The translations under genes and the position numbers were made by a program. Below the pieces are notes generated by a model. The model was not told the DNA's origin. It worked only from the letters and a program-made list of their open reading frames with translations, and searched no databases. A DNA stretch of 64,000 nucleotides from VMDJ01 sp038146785 (GTDB lineage: Bacteria; Pseudomonadota; Gammaproteobacteria; Chromatiales; Chromatiaceae), in NCBI GenBank assembly GCA_038146785.1, contig JAYQSI010000016.1:1-64000 (forward strand), given 5' to 3'. Position 1 is the stretch's first letter. Each line of letters opens with the position of its first letter. Positions 10,169 to 19,535 of this stretch are shown in pieces.

Positions 10169-12160
10169 CAGATGCGTTTCAGCCATATCTATCCGGGGTG
10201 ACCAAAGGGTTAACATCAATACCCGGTTTACCCGGAGACATGCTGAAACTTACCGAATTTGTCAGTCAGTTTGTCGCGAACAGATTAGGGCTGGGAGATG
10301 TTGGTAAATTTGAGACATCCTTCCTGCCAACTTCAGAACGCTATCAAGAGTTAATCAAAGAGGGGATTGGTGATTACCTAACACGGGAAGCCGATACAGG
10401 TCTTGGTCGAATGATCCAAAGGCCAATTGAGTTAGCAACGGGGAGTGTGGGTGTAGCTGCTCCTATCTCAAAAGCATTACAAACAATCGGCAAAAACATA
10501 CCTCGTGGTGGTGCGATCACAACGCCTGATGCCACAAAAGAGGCCGCAAAACTTGCCGCCGCATCAGGTTTAGCAGGGCAAGGTGTAAGAGAGTTTTATG
10601 ATGGCGATATGGGCGATGCCTATGGCACAGGTGTTGAACTTGTAACGTCTCTCGGTCGAACAGCATCAAATGTCCGCCCTGAATATGCTGCAAGAGAAGC
10701 TAGTAAAATTATCGATGAAGCGAAACAAGTTGATCCCGGACTTGCTAGCGCAAGAGCAAGAGAGGCAACCGCACAAGAACAAGGTTTGGCATTAACAGTT
10801 CCAGAAGCACTTGATAGCCCGGCAGCGACGACCGCTACAGGAAACATCTTAGCGCAACCGGAAGCGGCTGCCCGTTTTGGTTTAAACAAAATCCGACAAA
10901 ACAGAATGGGTGATGAAAATAATCCGAGCGTCGTGCAACGTTCAGTTCGACAGATGATCGGACGCCGTTACGAGCCTGAAGATTTTGTCGCAAGAGTGAG
11001 AGATACATCTAAGGAGATATTGTTAGCGCGCAGCGGCAGACTGACACGTGAAACGGAAGACTTCTTTGTTGCCGGTCAAAAGACCTCGTTGAGACCGAAG
11101 ACGTTGAAGCTTTTGTCCGGCGTATTGATGATGCGATTGAGAGCTATGGCGTTGCTAACGATCCCGTTACAAACGCACTTCAAAATCTCAGAGATAACCT
11201 CACTAAAACTAAGGTTCCAAAGAGTGAGGATGTTCTTCAGGGTCTTACAACCAAAAAAGCACTCGTGGGTGATGCAGGCACTCTCTACAATATTTATCGC
11301 AGCACCCGTGATCGTATGGACTTACCTCGCTCAGATTTAAATTACATCCCGGATACAAAAGCAGGGATTTTAAAGCCTTTACTGAGAGAGCTTAGAGAGC
11401 TTGCTCGTAATTCGAGTGCTAATGTCAGAGAAGGTCATGCAAAATACGTACAGATTTCACGTGATAAAGTAGAGCCTTTGGAAAAAGGTCCACGGCAAAT
11501 TGGCGCAAGTAGATAGCGCCGATGGCATATTTAAATTCTTTCGTCGTGATGGTGACATTGGACCTAAGCAATTTCAGAAACTGGTCCTCGAACTATCCAA
11601 AGCCAACCCGTCTATATTTAAAGAAATGGGCCGTGAATGGCTGCATACAACCTTCGAGAGAGCATCAACTCCGACACTGGGACAAGCTGGCGGCGTTAAC
11701 TTTAAAGCTGGAGCAAAGTTTGATGTAGCCGTGAGGGGTGCGAGAGAGGTTCAGATCAACGCCAGAAGTTTGATTTGCTCCTCCGTAAAATTGCTGAAGT
11801 AAACGGCGTTAAGACTAATAGAAATGAGATACATTCAGGATTTACCCGTTTAATGGATGTCCTCTCTCGCTTTGGGCGGCTTCCAGAAGTCGGCTCTCCT
11901 ACAGCGGGAAGGGGTGAAGCATTTAGAGAAGCTGGTCAAAACCCGGCTGGGCTTCTTGGTATTACAGAAAATCTTGTTGTTCGCGTTTTAAATGATGTTG
12001 TCCGAAAGCAACAATTTGGAAGACTTGCTGATGCACTTGGGACTGAGGGCGGATCGATGCGTTGATTAAACTGGGCAAAGAGCGCCCAAACAGCAAGAGA
12101 CTGGGCAGTATTGTTGCAAGTCTCATTACCTCGACCGATGCCATTTTAGAAGAGGACTAA
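10169..12160 (+). pseudogene. Large phage internal virion protein (second part), frameshifted
   Basis: Continues with VADAFQPYLSGVTKG, then GLTSIPGLPGDMLKLTEF and a long Ala/Arg-rich helical region (open 10198-11340, 380 residues). Further frames follow at 11265-11516, 11500-11802 and 11775-12065, ending GSIVASLITSTDAILEED at TAA 12158. No transglycosylase motif was found. The helical, low-Cys composition and position at the end of the structural block suggest an ejection or inner-core protein. A GTG at 10198 is a possible separate start. At least four indels break it; full size would be about 650 residues, or about 1,100 if fused to the gene before it. Confidence 0.5.
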
Positions 12161-12183
12161 AACCCAATGCATAGCACCTTGAT

Positions 12184-12205
12184 ACCCGCCACGGCGGGTT
12201 TTTTT
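12184..12205 (+). terminator. Intrinsic terminator between internal protein and tail fibre
   Basis: CCCGCC-AC-GGCGGG followed by seven T, 25 bases after the preceding stop. A perfect short stem with a tract of T makes this a strong rho-independent terminator. Confidence 0.85.
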
Positions 12206-12218
12206 ATGGAGAAAATTA

Positions 12219-12877
12219 ATGCCTAAAACCGCAATAAGTCAGTACTCGGCTACACCAGCATCGAACACGGATATCGATGGAATTGATATTGATGAGAACT
12301 GTGCGCCCAAGTGGGAATTAATAACGCTATTAGAGCGTTGATGTCGCACCTCAAGGAGATGGAGGATGGCACTGCTTCGTTAAGCTCACCAGATATCAAC
12401 GGTGGATCAATTACAGGCATTACTGACCTCGCTATTGCTGATGGTGGTACTGGGGCTAGTACAGCTTCAGCGGCGCGAACAAACTTAGGATTAGAAATTG
12501 GTTCAGATGTTCAGGCCTATGACGCTGATATCTTAAAAGCCGATGTCAGTGACAATCTGACTGTGGGTTTTACAGCTTCGGCATATTCTGCCGGGACGAA
12601 ATCGAGCGGAACTTTTACACCGGACCCGGCGTTAGGGAATTTTCAACACGCAACAAATGGCGGAGCGCATACGCTAGGCGTTCCAGCCTCAAATTGCACA
12701 ATGATTATTCTTTATAAAAATAACGCGAGTGCGGGAACACTAACGACCAGCGGATACACGATTGTCGATGGTGATGACCTAACAACCACTAACGGTCACG
12801 AGTTCTTTCTTTACATCACCAGAATTAATGACGGCTCAAACACGTTTTCTTTGCTTACGGTGAAGGCTCTACAATAA
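12219..12877 (+). CDS. Phage tail fibre protein (one frameshift near start)
   Basis: From ATG 12219 the text is MPKTAISQYSATPASNTDIDGI, a common start of podovirus tail fibres. After a one-base change near 12310 it continues GINNAIRALMSHLKEMEDG, LADGGTGASTASAARTNLGLE (a typical fibre repeat motif, TGASTASAARTNLGL) and a beta-rich C-terminus to 12877. Total about 220 residues. The DGGTGASTA element is widespread in fibre shafts of tailed phages. The gene overlaps the following adhesin gene by one base (TAATG), so the two are probably made together, as fibre and tip. Function, host recognition, is inferred. Confidence 0.7.
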
Positions 12878-13648
12878 TGTTCTTTCCAATCGTTCAAGGT
12901 TCCGCTGGGGGTGGGGCATTAGTCCTCAGTGTCGGGACAACAACCGATTATAATATTCTCACGGCTGCAACCGCTGCCGGTTATACAAACGGGTCCGGGG
13001 TTCCAATTACTGTAAACGTGACAGGGGTCGTTACTGGCGCACCAGCAATGCGGACAGGTGCAGTCGATGGAGCAAATATTACCGTCAACATACTCTCGGG
13101 TGGACGCCTCGATGGAAACACTGGTTCAACAGGCTCGACGGGGAGTTGCAGCACATATAACGAGCAGGGTGGAGCAGATGCTGACACACCAATCGCCAAT
13201 GGCGGAGCGGGTGGAGCTGGTGGCGATGCCCTTTACTGGGGAGACTGTAAACTCAGGAACCAATGTCGTTAACGTCAACTCAGGTGGATACCTTCGAGGC
13301 GGCGGCGGTGGAGGCGGCGGTGGAGGCTCTGCGGCAAGACAAAAATCGTCATTCATAGACAAGGGACAAGAAACCTGTGATGGCAACTTTCGTTGTGGAT
13401 ACGATGGTTCGGCTGGTACGGCTGGTGCGTTTGGAGCAGCAGGATCAGCGGGAAGCGCAGGAACACATCCCACCACTACTCAATGGCCTCAAGAAAGCGG
13501 ATTTCCAGCTCAATGTCGCACAGAGCAACACAGTTACATAATTAATGGCTCTGGCGGTTCTGGTGGAGCAGCAGGGGCCGCTCTGAAAAAGAATTCCAGA
13601 ACTGTAACCCTCAATAATTCTGGAACTGTCGCAGGGAGTACAACCTAA
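12877..13648 (+). pseudogene. Glycine-rich phage adhesin / receptor-binding protein, frameshifted
   Basis: Two open parts: 12877-13272 (MFFPIVQGSAGGGALVLSVG, then a valine/threonine beta region and GNTGSTGSTG) and 13058-13648. The second contains a run of ten glycines, then GTAGAFGAAGSAGSAG and GGSGGAAGAAL. Repeated glycine-rich motifs over beta segments resemble type II polyglycine adhesins such as T-even gp38 and related fibre-tip proteins; this is an analogy, not a demonstrated homology. One indel near 13240 breaks the frame. It lies immediately after the tail fibre and one base before the PP-loop gene, an arrangement fitting a receptor-binding tip. Confidence 0.6.
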
Positions 13649-14389
13649 TGAGTGACTTACTTTATTGCTTTTTCTGGTGGCGTTAACTCAACTTATTTAG
13701 CTCACTGATTTGCCAACGAAACGAGCCATAACATCAAACTAATTTACATGGTCGAAAGTTGGGTTGATACAAGGCCGTTGCTTGTGGGGCGCAATGATCG
13801 AGAAAAAGTTAACGCACAAAACATTGCAGATTGTATTACATCAAATGTCAGGTCTGTTGACTTTGAGATAAGAACAAACACCCATCCATACTACAACTGG
13901 CCCAGAGGCATTCGCGCACCCAACTTTATCCAACAACATGACACTGGCCCTGTTCGACAACGCTACAAATATTACAAAGACATTCTGGATGAGTTTAACC
14001 TTGACATTTTTGCGACAGGGTTGAGTGTTGAAAACACATCGACTGATTGTCATCCTTATCACAAAGTTGAGTACGATGATGCACGACTTATTCAGTATGC
14101 GGGTGTTCGTGAACTTAATCCCACAACAACAGCGGATGTAGATTACAATGCTCTTGCAGCGGTAATGAGTGGAAGATTTGAACAGTTAGAAGCATTACCA
14201 GATGCATTAAAAGCAATGAGTTTTATGCATTGCGCCCAAGATCATGGAAAATATGGATGCTCAAGCTGTGGCTACCATGCCGTGTTAGCGGAACGTCCTG
14301 ACTCGGGCCGGCAGCTTGATGAGATTTTGCGGAGTATGGAAGCTACGGTCGATGGCGAAGTGAGGCCGACCCTCGACACTTATACTTGA
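13648..14389 (+). CDS. PP-loop ATP pyrophosphatase-like enzyme (QueC or PAPS-reductase-like), N-terminus disrupted
   Basis: The open part 13748-14389 (213 residues) starts mid-domain. Upstream, in the same frame, lies IAFSGGVNSTYLAH, a clear PP-loop (SGGxxS) ATP-binding signature, followed by a TGA at 13706 and FANETSHNIKLIYMVES. One further indel separates it from the ATG at 13648. The C-terminus has HCAQDHGKYGCSSCGYHAV, a Cys cluster like the zinc site of QueC. PP-loop enzymes adenylate a substrate, e.g. in 7-deazaguanine synthesis or sulfate reduction. No other queuosine genes were seen nearby. Position inside the late/tail region is unusual. Family placement is fairly sure, the substrate is not. 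Confidence 0.6.
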
Positions 14390-14436
14390 GAGGGAAACTG
14401 CAGCATAAAATCAGAGAGCTTTTAGAGGTTGTCTTA

Positions 14437-14595
14437 ATGGACCAAGTTAAAAACATAGCTGATGTTGGTTCGCTCGTTGTCGCTTGGAGTGCTTTTGCAG
14501 CATTGATCACACCTCTTGCGGCACTGGCGTCTCTCGCCTGGACTGGGATGAGGTTCTATCAATGGTTCAAGATTAGGCGGCGCAATAGAAAGTAA
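14437..14595 (+). CDS. Small single-membrane-span phage protein
   Basis: Fifty-two residues from ATG 14437 (MDQVKNIADVGS), although an upstream start at 14386 is possible. A hydrophobic stretch (LVVAWSAFAALITPLAALASLAW) is followed by a basic tail (FKIRRRNRK), the charge pattern of a small inner-membrane protein. It begins the lysis block and overlaps the next ATG by one base (TAATG). A holin, antiholin or spanin-like accessory role is possible, but no family was recognised. Confidence 0.5.
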   Translation: MDQVKNIADVGSLVVAWSAFAALITPLAALASLAWTGMRFYQWFKIRRRNRK

Positions 14596-15092
14596 TGGAC
14601 CCCGTCACCGTTGTAACCGGGGCGCTCGCCGGTATTCGAGCAGCAAACGCTGCTTTTGCATCCATAAAAGAATTAATTCAGAACGGGCGCTCTGTTAGCG
14701 ATTGCGGCGCTCAACTCTCGCAATGGTTTGCAGGAGCTTCGGCAGTCGAAAAAGAAGCAAATGACCGCACAAGTCCGGTTGGAGACAACGCTTCAGCTAG
14801 AGCGATACAAGTCCTCACAGCTCGTAATCAAATTCGGCAGCAACGAGATGAGTTACGGCAATGGATGCAACTTTATGGACCATCTGGAAGCTGGAACGAG
14901 TTTATTGCCTTGGAGCGTGATTTCAGACTGCAAGCGAAAAAGGAAAAAGCAGACGCAGAGGCCGCTAAAGCCAAACGATCTCGCAAATTAAAAGACATTC
15001 TTACGGCTGCTTTGATTGTTTTGTTTTTCGTCCTGCTCGTGGGAGTAGGGCTTCTTGTTTATTTGAATATCCCGAAAGGGGAGGCTGCATGA
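14595..15092 (+). CDS. Phage lysis-region protein with C-terminal membrane span
   Basis: Intact 165-residue protein. The first part is soluble and amphipathic (VVTGALAGIRAANAAF, then an acidic/basic helical segment with NQIRQQRDELRQWM). A Lys/Ala-rich coiled coil leads to a hydrophobic span (ILTAALIVLFFVLLVGVGLLVYL) near the C-terminus, leaving a short tail. This layout, a cytoplasmic coiled coil anchored at the C-terminus, resembles Rz/holin-like lysis accessories, but the family is not certain. The stop overlaps the holin ATG by four bases, so it belongs to the lysis operon. Confidence 0.5.
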   Translation: MDPVTVVTGALAGIRAANAAFASIKELIQNGRSVSDCGAQLSQWFAGASAVEKEANDRTSPVGDNASARAIQVLTARNQIRQQRDELRQWMQLYGPSGSWNEFIALERDFRLQAKKEKADAEAAKAKRSRKLKDILTAALIVLFFVLLVGVGLLVYLNIPKGEAA

Positions 15093-15484
15093 TTAATCTT
15101 TTAGGCGGTGTCCTTGGTCCTGTTGTGTCAGGAGTGAAGGACTACGTGATGGCGAAGCAGGATATGAAAAAAGCGGAGATCGAGAACAAAGCTCGACTTC
15201 TTCGAGATACAAAGAGCAACAACCACGAATGGGAGATGGCTAACCTTAGAGATAAGGATAAGTGGTTACGTAGAGTTAGCTTTGGAATATTCATGACGCC
15301 GATGATTTGGGCTGTTTTTGATGCGAATGCGGTCGCAAATTACTTCCAAGTGGCTCTCCACGCGATGCCGCAGTGGTACCTCGAAATTGTTTTCACAATG
15401 TGTTCTGCAATCTGGGGCGTATCAGCTCTCAAGAACTCAGTCCCGGCGCTCGTCGGAGGCGTTGTAAAGGCTTTACGAAAATGA
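15089..15484 (+). CDS. Holin, GTA/phage three-membrane-span type
   Basis: Intact, 131 residues. The N-terminal part is polar (VMAKQDMKKAEIENKAR). It is followed by DKWLRRVSFGIFMTPMIWAVF, YFQVALHAMPQWYLEIVF and AIWGVSAL, matching the GTA_holin_3TM pattern (WLRRxSF, MPQWY, GAIWGVSALK-like). It forms the membrane lesion that lets endolysin reach the cell wall. It is coupled to both neighbours: ATG inside the previous gene and stop overlapping the lysozyme ATG. This family is common in Alphaproteobacteria and their phages. Confidence 0.8.
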   Translation: MINLLGGVLGPVVSGVKDYVMAKQDMKKAEIENKARLLRDTKSNNHEWEMANLRDKDKWLRRVSFGIFMTPMIWAVFDANAVANYFQVALHAMPQWYLEIVFTMCSAIWGVSALKNSVPALVGGVVKALRK

Positions 15485-15915
15485 TTAGCGAGCAACTCAT
15501 CGACAGTATCAAACTTCACGAAGGCTTTCGCTCAACCGCCTATCGTTGCACGTCCAACGTTCTCACCATCGGCTATGGAAGAGCGATTGATCCAGAGTTG
15601 GATGGGGCAGGAATTACGGAAGCTGAAGCTGAAATAATGCTCGAAAATGATCTCATTCGTTTCCAACGTGCAGCGGAACAAGTGTTAGGTGAAACGTGGA
15701 ACGTACTAAATGACGTTAGACGTGAAGCGATGATCGAGATGGCGTTCAATATGGGTCCGGGTAATTTAGCTAAATTTAAGAATATGCTGGCTGCTCTCGC
15801 TAACGAGGACTTTGAGACCGCAAGCGAAGAGGCTTTATCGTCGAGATGGGCGCAGCAAGTAGGTAAACGCGCTGATCGTATAGCAGAACGCATTCGAACA
15901 GGGATGTATGCATAG
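15481..15915 (+). CDS. Phage lysozyme (endolysin), GH24 family
   Basis: Intact, 144 residues. LHEGFR near residue 12 carries the catalytic Glu, followed by the YRCTSNVLTIGYGR stretch, and the Asp/Thr region of T4-type muramidases is present. The body (EAMIEMAFNMGPGNLAKFKNML) is the conserved C-terminal helix bundle. It cleaves peptidoglycan once the holin opens the membrane. No signal peptide is seen, so it depends on the holin. It starts inside the holin stop (ATGA) and overlaps the next gene by eight bases. Confidence is high. Confidence 0.9.
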   Translation: MISEQLIDSIKLHEGFRSTAYRCTSNVLTIGYGRAIDPELDGAGITEAEAEIMLENDLIRFQRAAEQVLGETWNVLNDVRREAMIEMAFNMGPGNLAKFKNMLAALANEDFETASEEALSSRWAQQVGKRADRIAERIRTGMYA

Positions 15916-16207
15916 GTCACATCAAAAAGGCCAAATCAGTGAAACGATTTTAACAGAATGGCTTTTACAGAAGGATTTCTATGTGGCGCGACCAACTGCG
16001 GGCCAAGGCCCTGTCGATATTGTTGCCTACAATGAAAAAGGTCAGATCATTCTTCTCGACAGTAAAACTGAGAGCACACGGGTAAATACAGGTCGGAAAA
16101 CAGCGAGTCGTATCTATCGAAGTTTAACCCCTGTTCAGAAGAGGTTAGGTGTTCGGATGGCCTATGTTGATCAGGACACAAGAGAGGTTAATATCGTGCC
16201 CCGCTGA
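15908..16207 (+). CDS. PD-(D/E)XK nuclease-like protein (resolvase or group I intron endonuclease type)
   Basis: Intact, 99 residues. QKGQISETILTEWLLQKDFYV has the KGxISE...Lxxx(G/D)F opening helix of PD-(D/E)XK proteins. GPVDIVAYNEKGQIILLDSKTES gives the Asp of motif II and the D-x-K of motif III. These are the pattern of Holliday-junction resolvase-like or intron-associated endonucleases. It overlaps the lysozyme by eight bases and precedes the attP-like region, an unusual site for a nuclease. A role in DNA packaging, resolution or as a homing element is possible, and none can be chosen from sequence alone. Confidence 0.65.
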   Translation: MHRSHQKGQISETILTEWLLQKDFYVARPTAGQGPVDIVAYNEKGQIILLDSKTESTRVNTGRKTASRIYRSLTPVQKRLGVRMAYVDQDTREVNIVPR

Positions 16208-16215
16208 GGATTAAT

Positions 16216-16413
16216 ATGGCGCACATAAAACCAATCGTAATTAGAAAGATCAGCGAGCTTGCTGAGAATAATATGTACATCTCTATTTACTGTGAGCCGT
16301 GTGAGCGTTGGAACGACATTGATCCTGAAGCGTGGATCGAGGATGGGTTGCCCGATGTGGACTATGTTCAAGCGGTCTTTAAATGCGAAGATTGCGGGGG
16401 GTATAGGGCTTAA
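16216..16413 (+). CDS. Small zinc-ribbon-like phage protein
   Basis: Intact 65-residue product with two CxxC pairs (YCEPCERW and KCEDCGGY) flanking DPEAWIEDGLPDVDYV. Two CxxC knuckles about 33 residues apart are a typical zinc-ribbon spacing. The start lies eight bases after the nuclease stop, so the two genes are probably cotranscribed. It ends the late transcription block; the attP-like region follows. No family name is assigned. Confidence 0.6.
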   Translation: MAHIKPIVIRKISELAENNMYISIYCEPCERWNDIDPEAWIEDGLPDVDYVQAVFKCEDCGGYRA

Positions 16414-16681
16414 GCAAATACGCTCTCACGATGCCGAAAGAGAGAGCTTATTTATGCCTCATTAGGGGGTGCGAAAACTCTCAAAAAGGTTTGTAACTTT
16501 TGTATGGATTCATATGGATAATTATGGAAAAAATAAGTTACAAACTTCTCCCTAAGTCATTGTAAATAAAGCATAAAGCGCCTCTTGCGGGTTCGCCACT
16601 TATGCCTAAAGGTTTTAAAACAATAACTTAACGTTAGGTTTGTAACTTTGGTTTTCGAAGGTTTGTAACTTTTTGTTCTAT
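16414..16681. other. Non-coding region, putative phage attachment region (attP)
   Basis: This 268-base AT-rich stretch lies between convergent late and integrase genes. It holds four copies of GTTTGTAACTT in two orientations. No promoter or open frame of note was found. Such arm-type repeats beside a tyrosine integrase are what one expects of attP. A core identity to a host sequence could not be established because the host attB is not visible. Confidence 0.5.
16488..16674. repeat. Four copies of GGTTTGTAACTTT (three direct, one inverted)
   Basis: Direct copies at 16488-16501, 16637-16649 and 16660-16674. An inverted copy (AAGTTACAAAC) lies at 16535-16545. The first and inverted copies form a perfect 11-base inverted repeat. 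Uniform copies outside any gene suggest protein-binding sites, most simply integrase or excisionase arm sites. Confidence 0.75.
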
Positions 16682-17709
16682 TTATCTTCTCGTTCTGCGT
16701 TCCAAAACGTTCCGTGCAAGCAGCTTATTTGATGCCCCTTTTGTGTATCTTTCGACCTCTCCTAAAGTCTTCCAACCGCCAATTGAGGCGATTTCTTTTC
16801 ACTAAATCCATCCTCTGCAAGAAGCTGGGCACATGCTTTTCTGAGTCCGTGTGCTGACACACCTCTGATCCCCGCTTCTTTTACCCAGTTTCTAAAACTG
16901 TTTCAAAACCGGCTGGCGTAAATGGTCGACCATTTTATTGACGAGGTAGGTCAGCTCTCTCCCAGAGGGACTTTGGTCTAAAATTGTTCTTAATTCAGGA
17001 AAAATAGGTATAGACATCTCTGTCCCAGTTTTCTCCTGACGAAAGTACAACCAACCGTTTTTCTCGTGCTGTTTACCAATTCGAACAATATCGCCTCGTC
17101 TTTGTCCTGTGTAATAGAGTAGGGCAAGAGCTAATCGCGGTTGAGTACCAATCGGGTAGTAATCTTCAAACTGCCTAACTTGTTCCAAACTCCAAGGAAT
17201 ATGACCGCCTTCTTTTTCGGCTTTAACTTTTCAATTCCCTTGATGGGGTTGTCCTAGCCGGTAATTATATTTCACCGCAAAAGAAAACACGGCGGACAGA
17301 CACTTCAACAAATTATTCGCAGAGCCGGGTGTGTGAGCTATTTTATCTCGAATGATCCGCCCATCCCTCGGGGTCATATCCTCGAAAGAAGCATTCCCAT
17401 ATTCTTTTATAAACCTGTCTAAAATACGCCTTCTTGGTGTGGCGCTTGTTTCTCTTAAAGTTTTAAAATCCGCACTTTGGTAATATTTGTGTATCAGCCA
17501 TGTCATTGTGCCTTCAGAGACACCAACCGTCCGGATCTTTTTGCGCTTTTCAACTTTTGCACCCGTTGATGCAGCGAGGTAGTCCTCCATAAATTCAGGT
17601 GAGCCAACAGGCCCACGTAATACGATGCTCCCCGGTCGGCCTTTTTCCTAAAGTATAGACGTTCTTTTCCATGCCGGTCTTTATAAATGTTTATGTGTTT
17701 AAGCCGCAT
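16682..17709 (-). pseudogene. int: Tyrosine integrase (site-specific recombinase), frameshifted
   Basis: Catalyses insertion and excision of the phage genome. Starting from ATG 17709 (MRLKHINIYKDRHGKERLYFRKK), it has an Arg-rich beta domain, a helical SAM-like core-binding part (17231-17590), then LALALLYYTGQRRGDIVRI (catalytic Arg) and SAHGLRKACAQLLAEDG (HxxR). After a further shift comes GGWKTLGEVERYT with the nucleophilic Tyr, ending at 16682. The last shift is explained by one missing A in AAAAA near 16800. With about three indels corrected, the length (about 340 residues) is normal. It overlaps the excisionase upstream and abuts the repeat region. Confidence 0.8.
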
Positions 17710-17914
17710 TGTGGAGGGCATCCCAAGAATTCCCTTTTGCTTTTTCGGCAGCGCATCAAACGCTGCATCTATTTCTTTTTTATCCCAAACCCTCTTGCTA
17801 TCGATCAACCGTGGTTGAGGCATCCGACCATCCAAAACAAGCTCATCGAACTTGGTGGTCGAACAGCCAATATATTCAGCGGCATCAGATCGTGGCAGGC
17901 CTCGTAGGGGTCAT
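17699..17914 (-). pseudogene. AlpA/excisionase-like small DNA-binding protein, frameshifted
   Basis: Read from 17914 it gives MTPTRPAT, then after an indel DAAEYIGCSTTKFDELVLDG and RMPQPRLIDSKRVWDKKEID, a winged-helix (MerR/AlpA-like) layout. Such proteins act as excisionase or regulator beside integrases. One base added in GGAATTC near 17735 gives the canonical ending NSWDALHNAA and a TAA at 17699 that overlaps the integrase start. Length is about 72 residues. I associate this family mainly with alphaproteobacterial phages and islands. It is encoded directly after SNF2 in the same minus-strand block. Confidence 0.7.
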
Positions 17915-17933
17915 TTCTAATCCTTAGATTCTT

Positions 17934-19535
17934 TCATTTTGTTGGAATCTTGACCAGATCAATCTTTACTTCTTCAGGCGAATTATCGTTCGCGAAGCTG
18001 CCCTGCATTTTCATGTAAACGCGAGGGAGCCAGTGTTGAAACAATTCTAGCTGACGCCACGAATTCGGGTTTTCGTTATCATTATCAGCCAAGTTCTCCC
18101 TTTCAGAGGGAACAAAGCCCAATTGATAATCAACTTTAAATAGATTTCCTTTGTCGAAGACGGCTTCGTCTTCGTCTTTTTTATCATCCAGCATGGTGCC
18201 TCCCTTTCGCCGTAAACGGCGCATAATTGTTTTTGATTTAGAGAGAAGTTTGCCCAGTATTTTCTCATCGAGACTGTTTGCTAGATGAAGAAAACGAGCA
18301 TGGACTGAGTTTGGCTGGCCCTTGCGATGGATTCTGGCAACAGCCCGGAGCGTTTGTTGCAGGGTCCAACTTGCGCTGACGATAATTACATCGGTGCATT
18401 TACCGTAAGCATGAAGGGTGATTGCGGTGCTTGCCGCTTCAATCTGACCGATAAAAACACGACAGGTGTCGTCGTCTTGAAATCTATCAATGAAATCTTG
18501 TCGCTTTGCACCAGTTACTTTGCCGGTCACGACGACTGGGTTGAAGTCTTTGAGGCCTTCCTCAAGCGATTCGATAGACTCCAAAAATGATGCAAATATA
18601 ACAACCTTCTCCATCGAGCCATCGGTAAGTTCTTGTTTAGCAATTGCGATGGCATCAGGCGTTTTTGCTAATTCAGTCGCTCGTCTCAGCGTTGTCATGA
18701 ACTTGAGGGCTGAAATCGTCATCATCGAGGAATAAATCGATCTTGTTGGCCCAGCTCACGCTCAAGTTTGCGTACCTCTTTGTAATGGGCTCCCTTCAAC
18801 GGCAAATTTAGAAAACGTATCGGCGGCAGTTCCTGTAAACCTGTTCCTTGCGCTTTCTGTCGATATAAGGGCTGTAGCTTATTCCAAAGCCATTTTGTGT
18901 TTTCTACATTCGTGCCTTTTATCTGTATGCCGAAATCATTTTCCTCAGTTTGGCAAAATGCATCTCGGAACCGGGCAAAGTTTATTACTCGACCGTCACG
19001 GCTAATGACCTCAGGCCATAAGGCGCTCACCATTGGATATAATTCACTGGAATTATTAGGGCAGGGGGTGCCGGTTAAACACCATGTGTTTTTATGTTCT
19101 TATGAAAGACCATGAAATCCGAACAGTGCCTTAGTACGCTTTGCCGAAAGGGACTTTGCATATTGAGACTTCATCGATAATTAGAACATCGATCTCAAGT
19201 TTCCCCAGCTCCGGCAGTTTCTTATGAAGCAAGTCGTAGCTGATAACGATGATGTCGCCTTCAAGAGGGTCTTTGCCTTTTTCAATTATCTGGATGGTGT
19301 ATTCGCGCTTATGGCTGATACGCTCCATCGCAAATTCAAGCTCTCGCTTTACATTAAAACGAGCAAATTGCCGGTGTAATATATACACATACACCTTCAT
19401 TAATCGCTCTAAACATTGCGATCCCAGCAGCTTGGGTTTTACCTGAACTCCTGCATCCCAATGCAGCAACGCATGGGGCGTGTCTGTGAGGTGATCAGCA
19501 CCCCGCCATTGGTATGATGTAGGAGTGAGCGACAT
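17934..19535 (-). pseudogene. SNF2-family DNA helicase/ATPase, frameshifted
   Basis: Three open parts read as one phage SNF2 helicase. The Walker A region (AGSSGKTQAAG, 19450s), IIDEVS in motif II (19150s) and LTGTPCPNN in motif III are followed by the second RecA-like domain: VVIFASFLESIES, VVTGKVTGAKRQDFIDRF, and ARIHRKGQPN as motif VI. Expected length is about 530 residues. The start (MSLTPTSYQW, 19535) overlaps the preceding stop (TAATG). Breaks lie near 19040-19130, at 18724 and around 19450. Such helicases accompany the DUF2800 and polymerase genes in many temperate phages. Confidence 0.8.

Noticed and set aside
13700..13710. In-frame TGA in the PP-loop gene as recoded stop (Sec/Trp)
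   Set aside because: A single TGA near other indels is better explained by a sequencing or mutation error; no general TGA recoding is evident, and other phage genes use TGA as real stops.
16560..16620. tRNA-like fragment near attP (GCGGGTTCGCC)
   Set aside because: It has no acceptor, D or anticodon arms and no CCA end; the match to a T-loop is too short.
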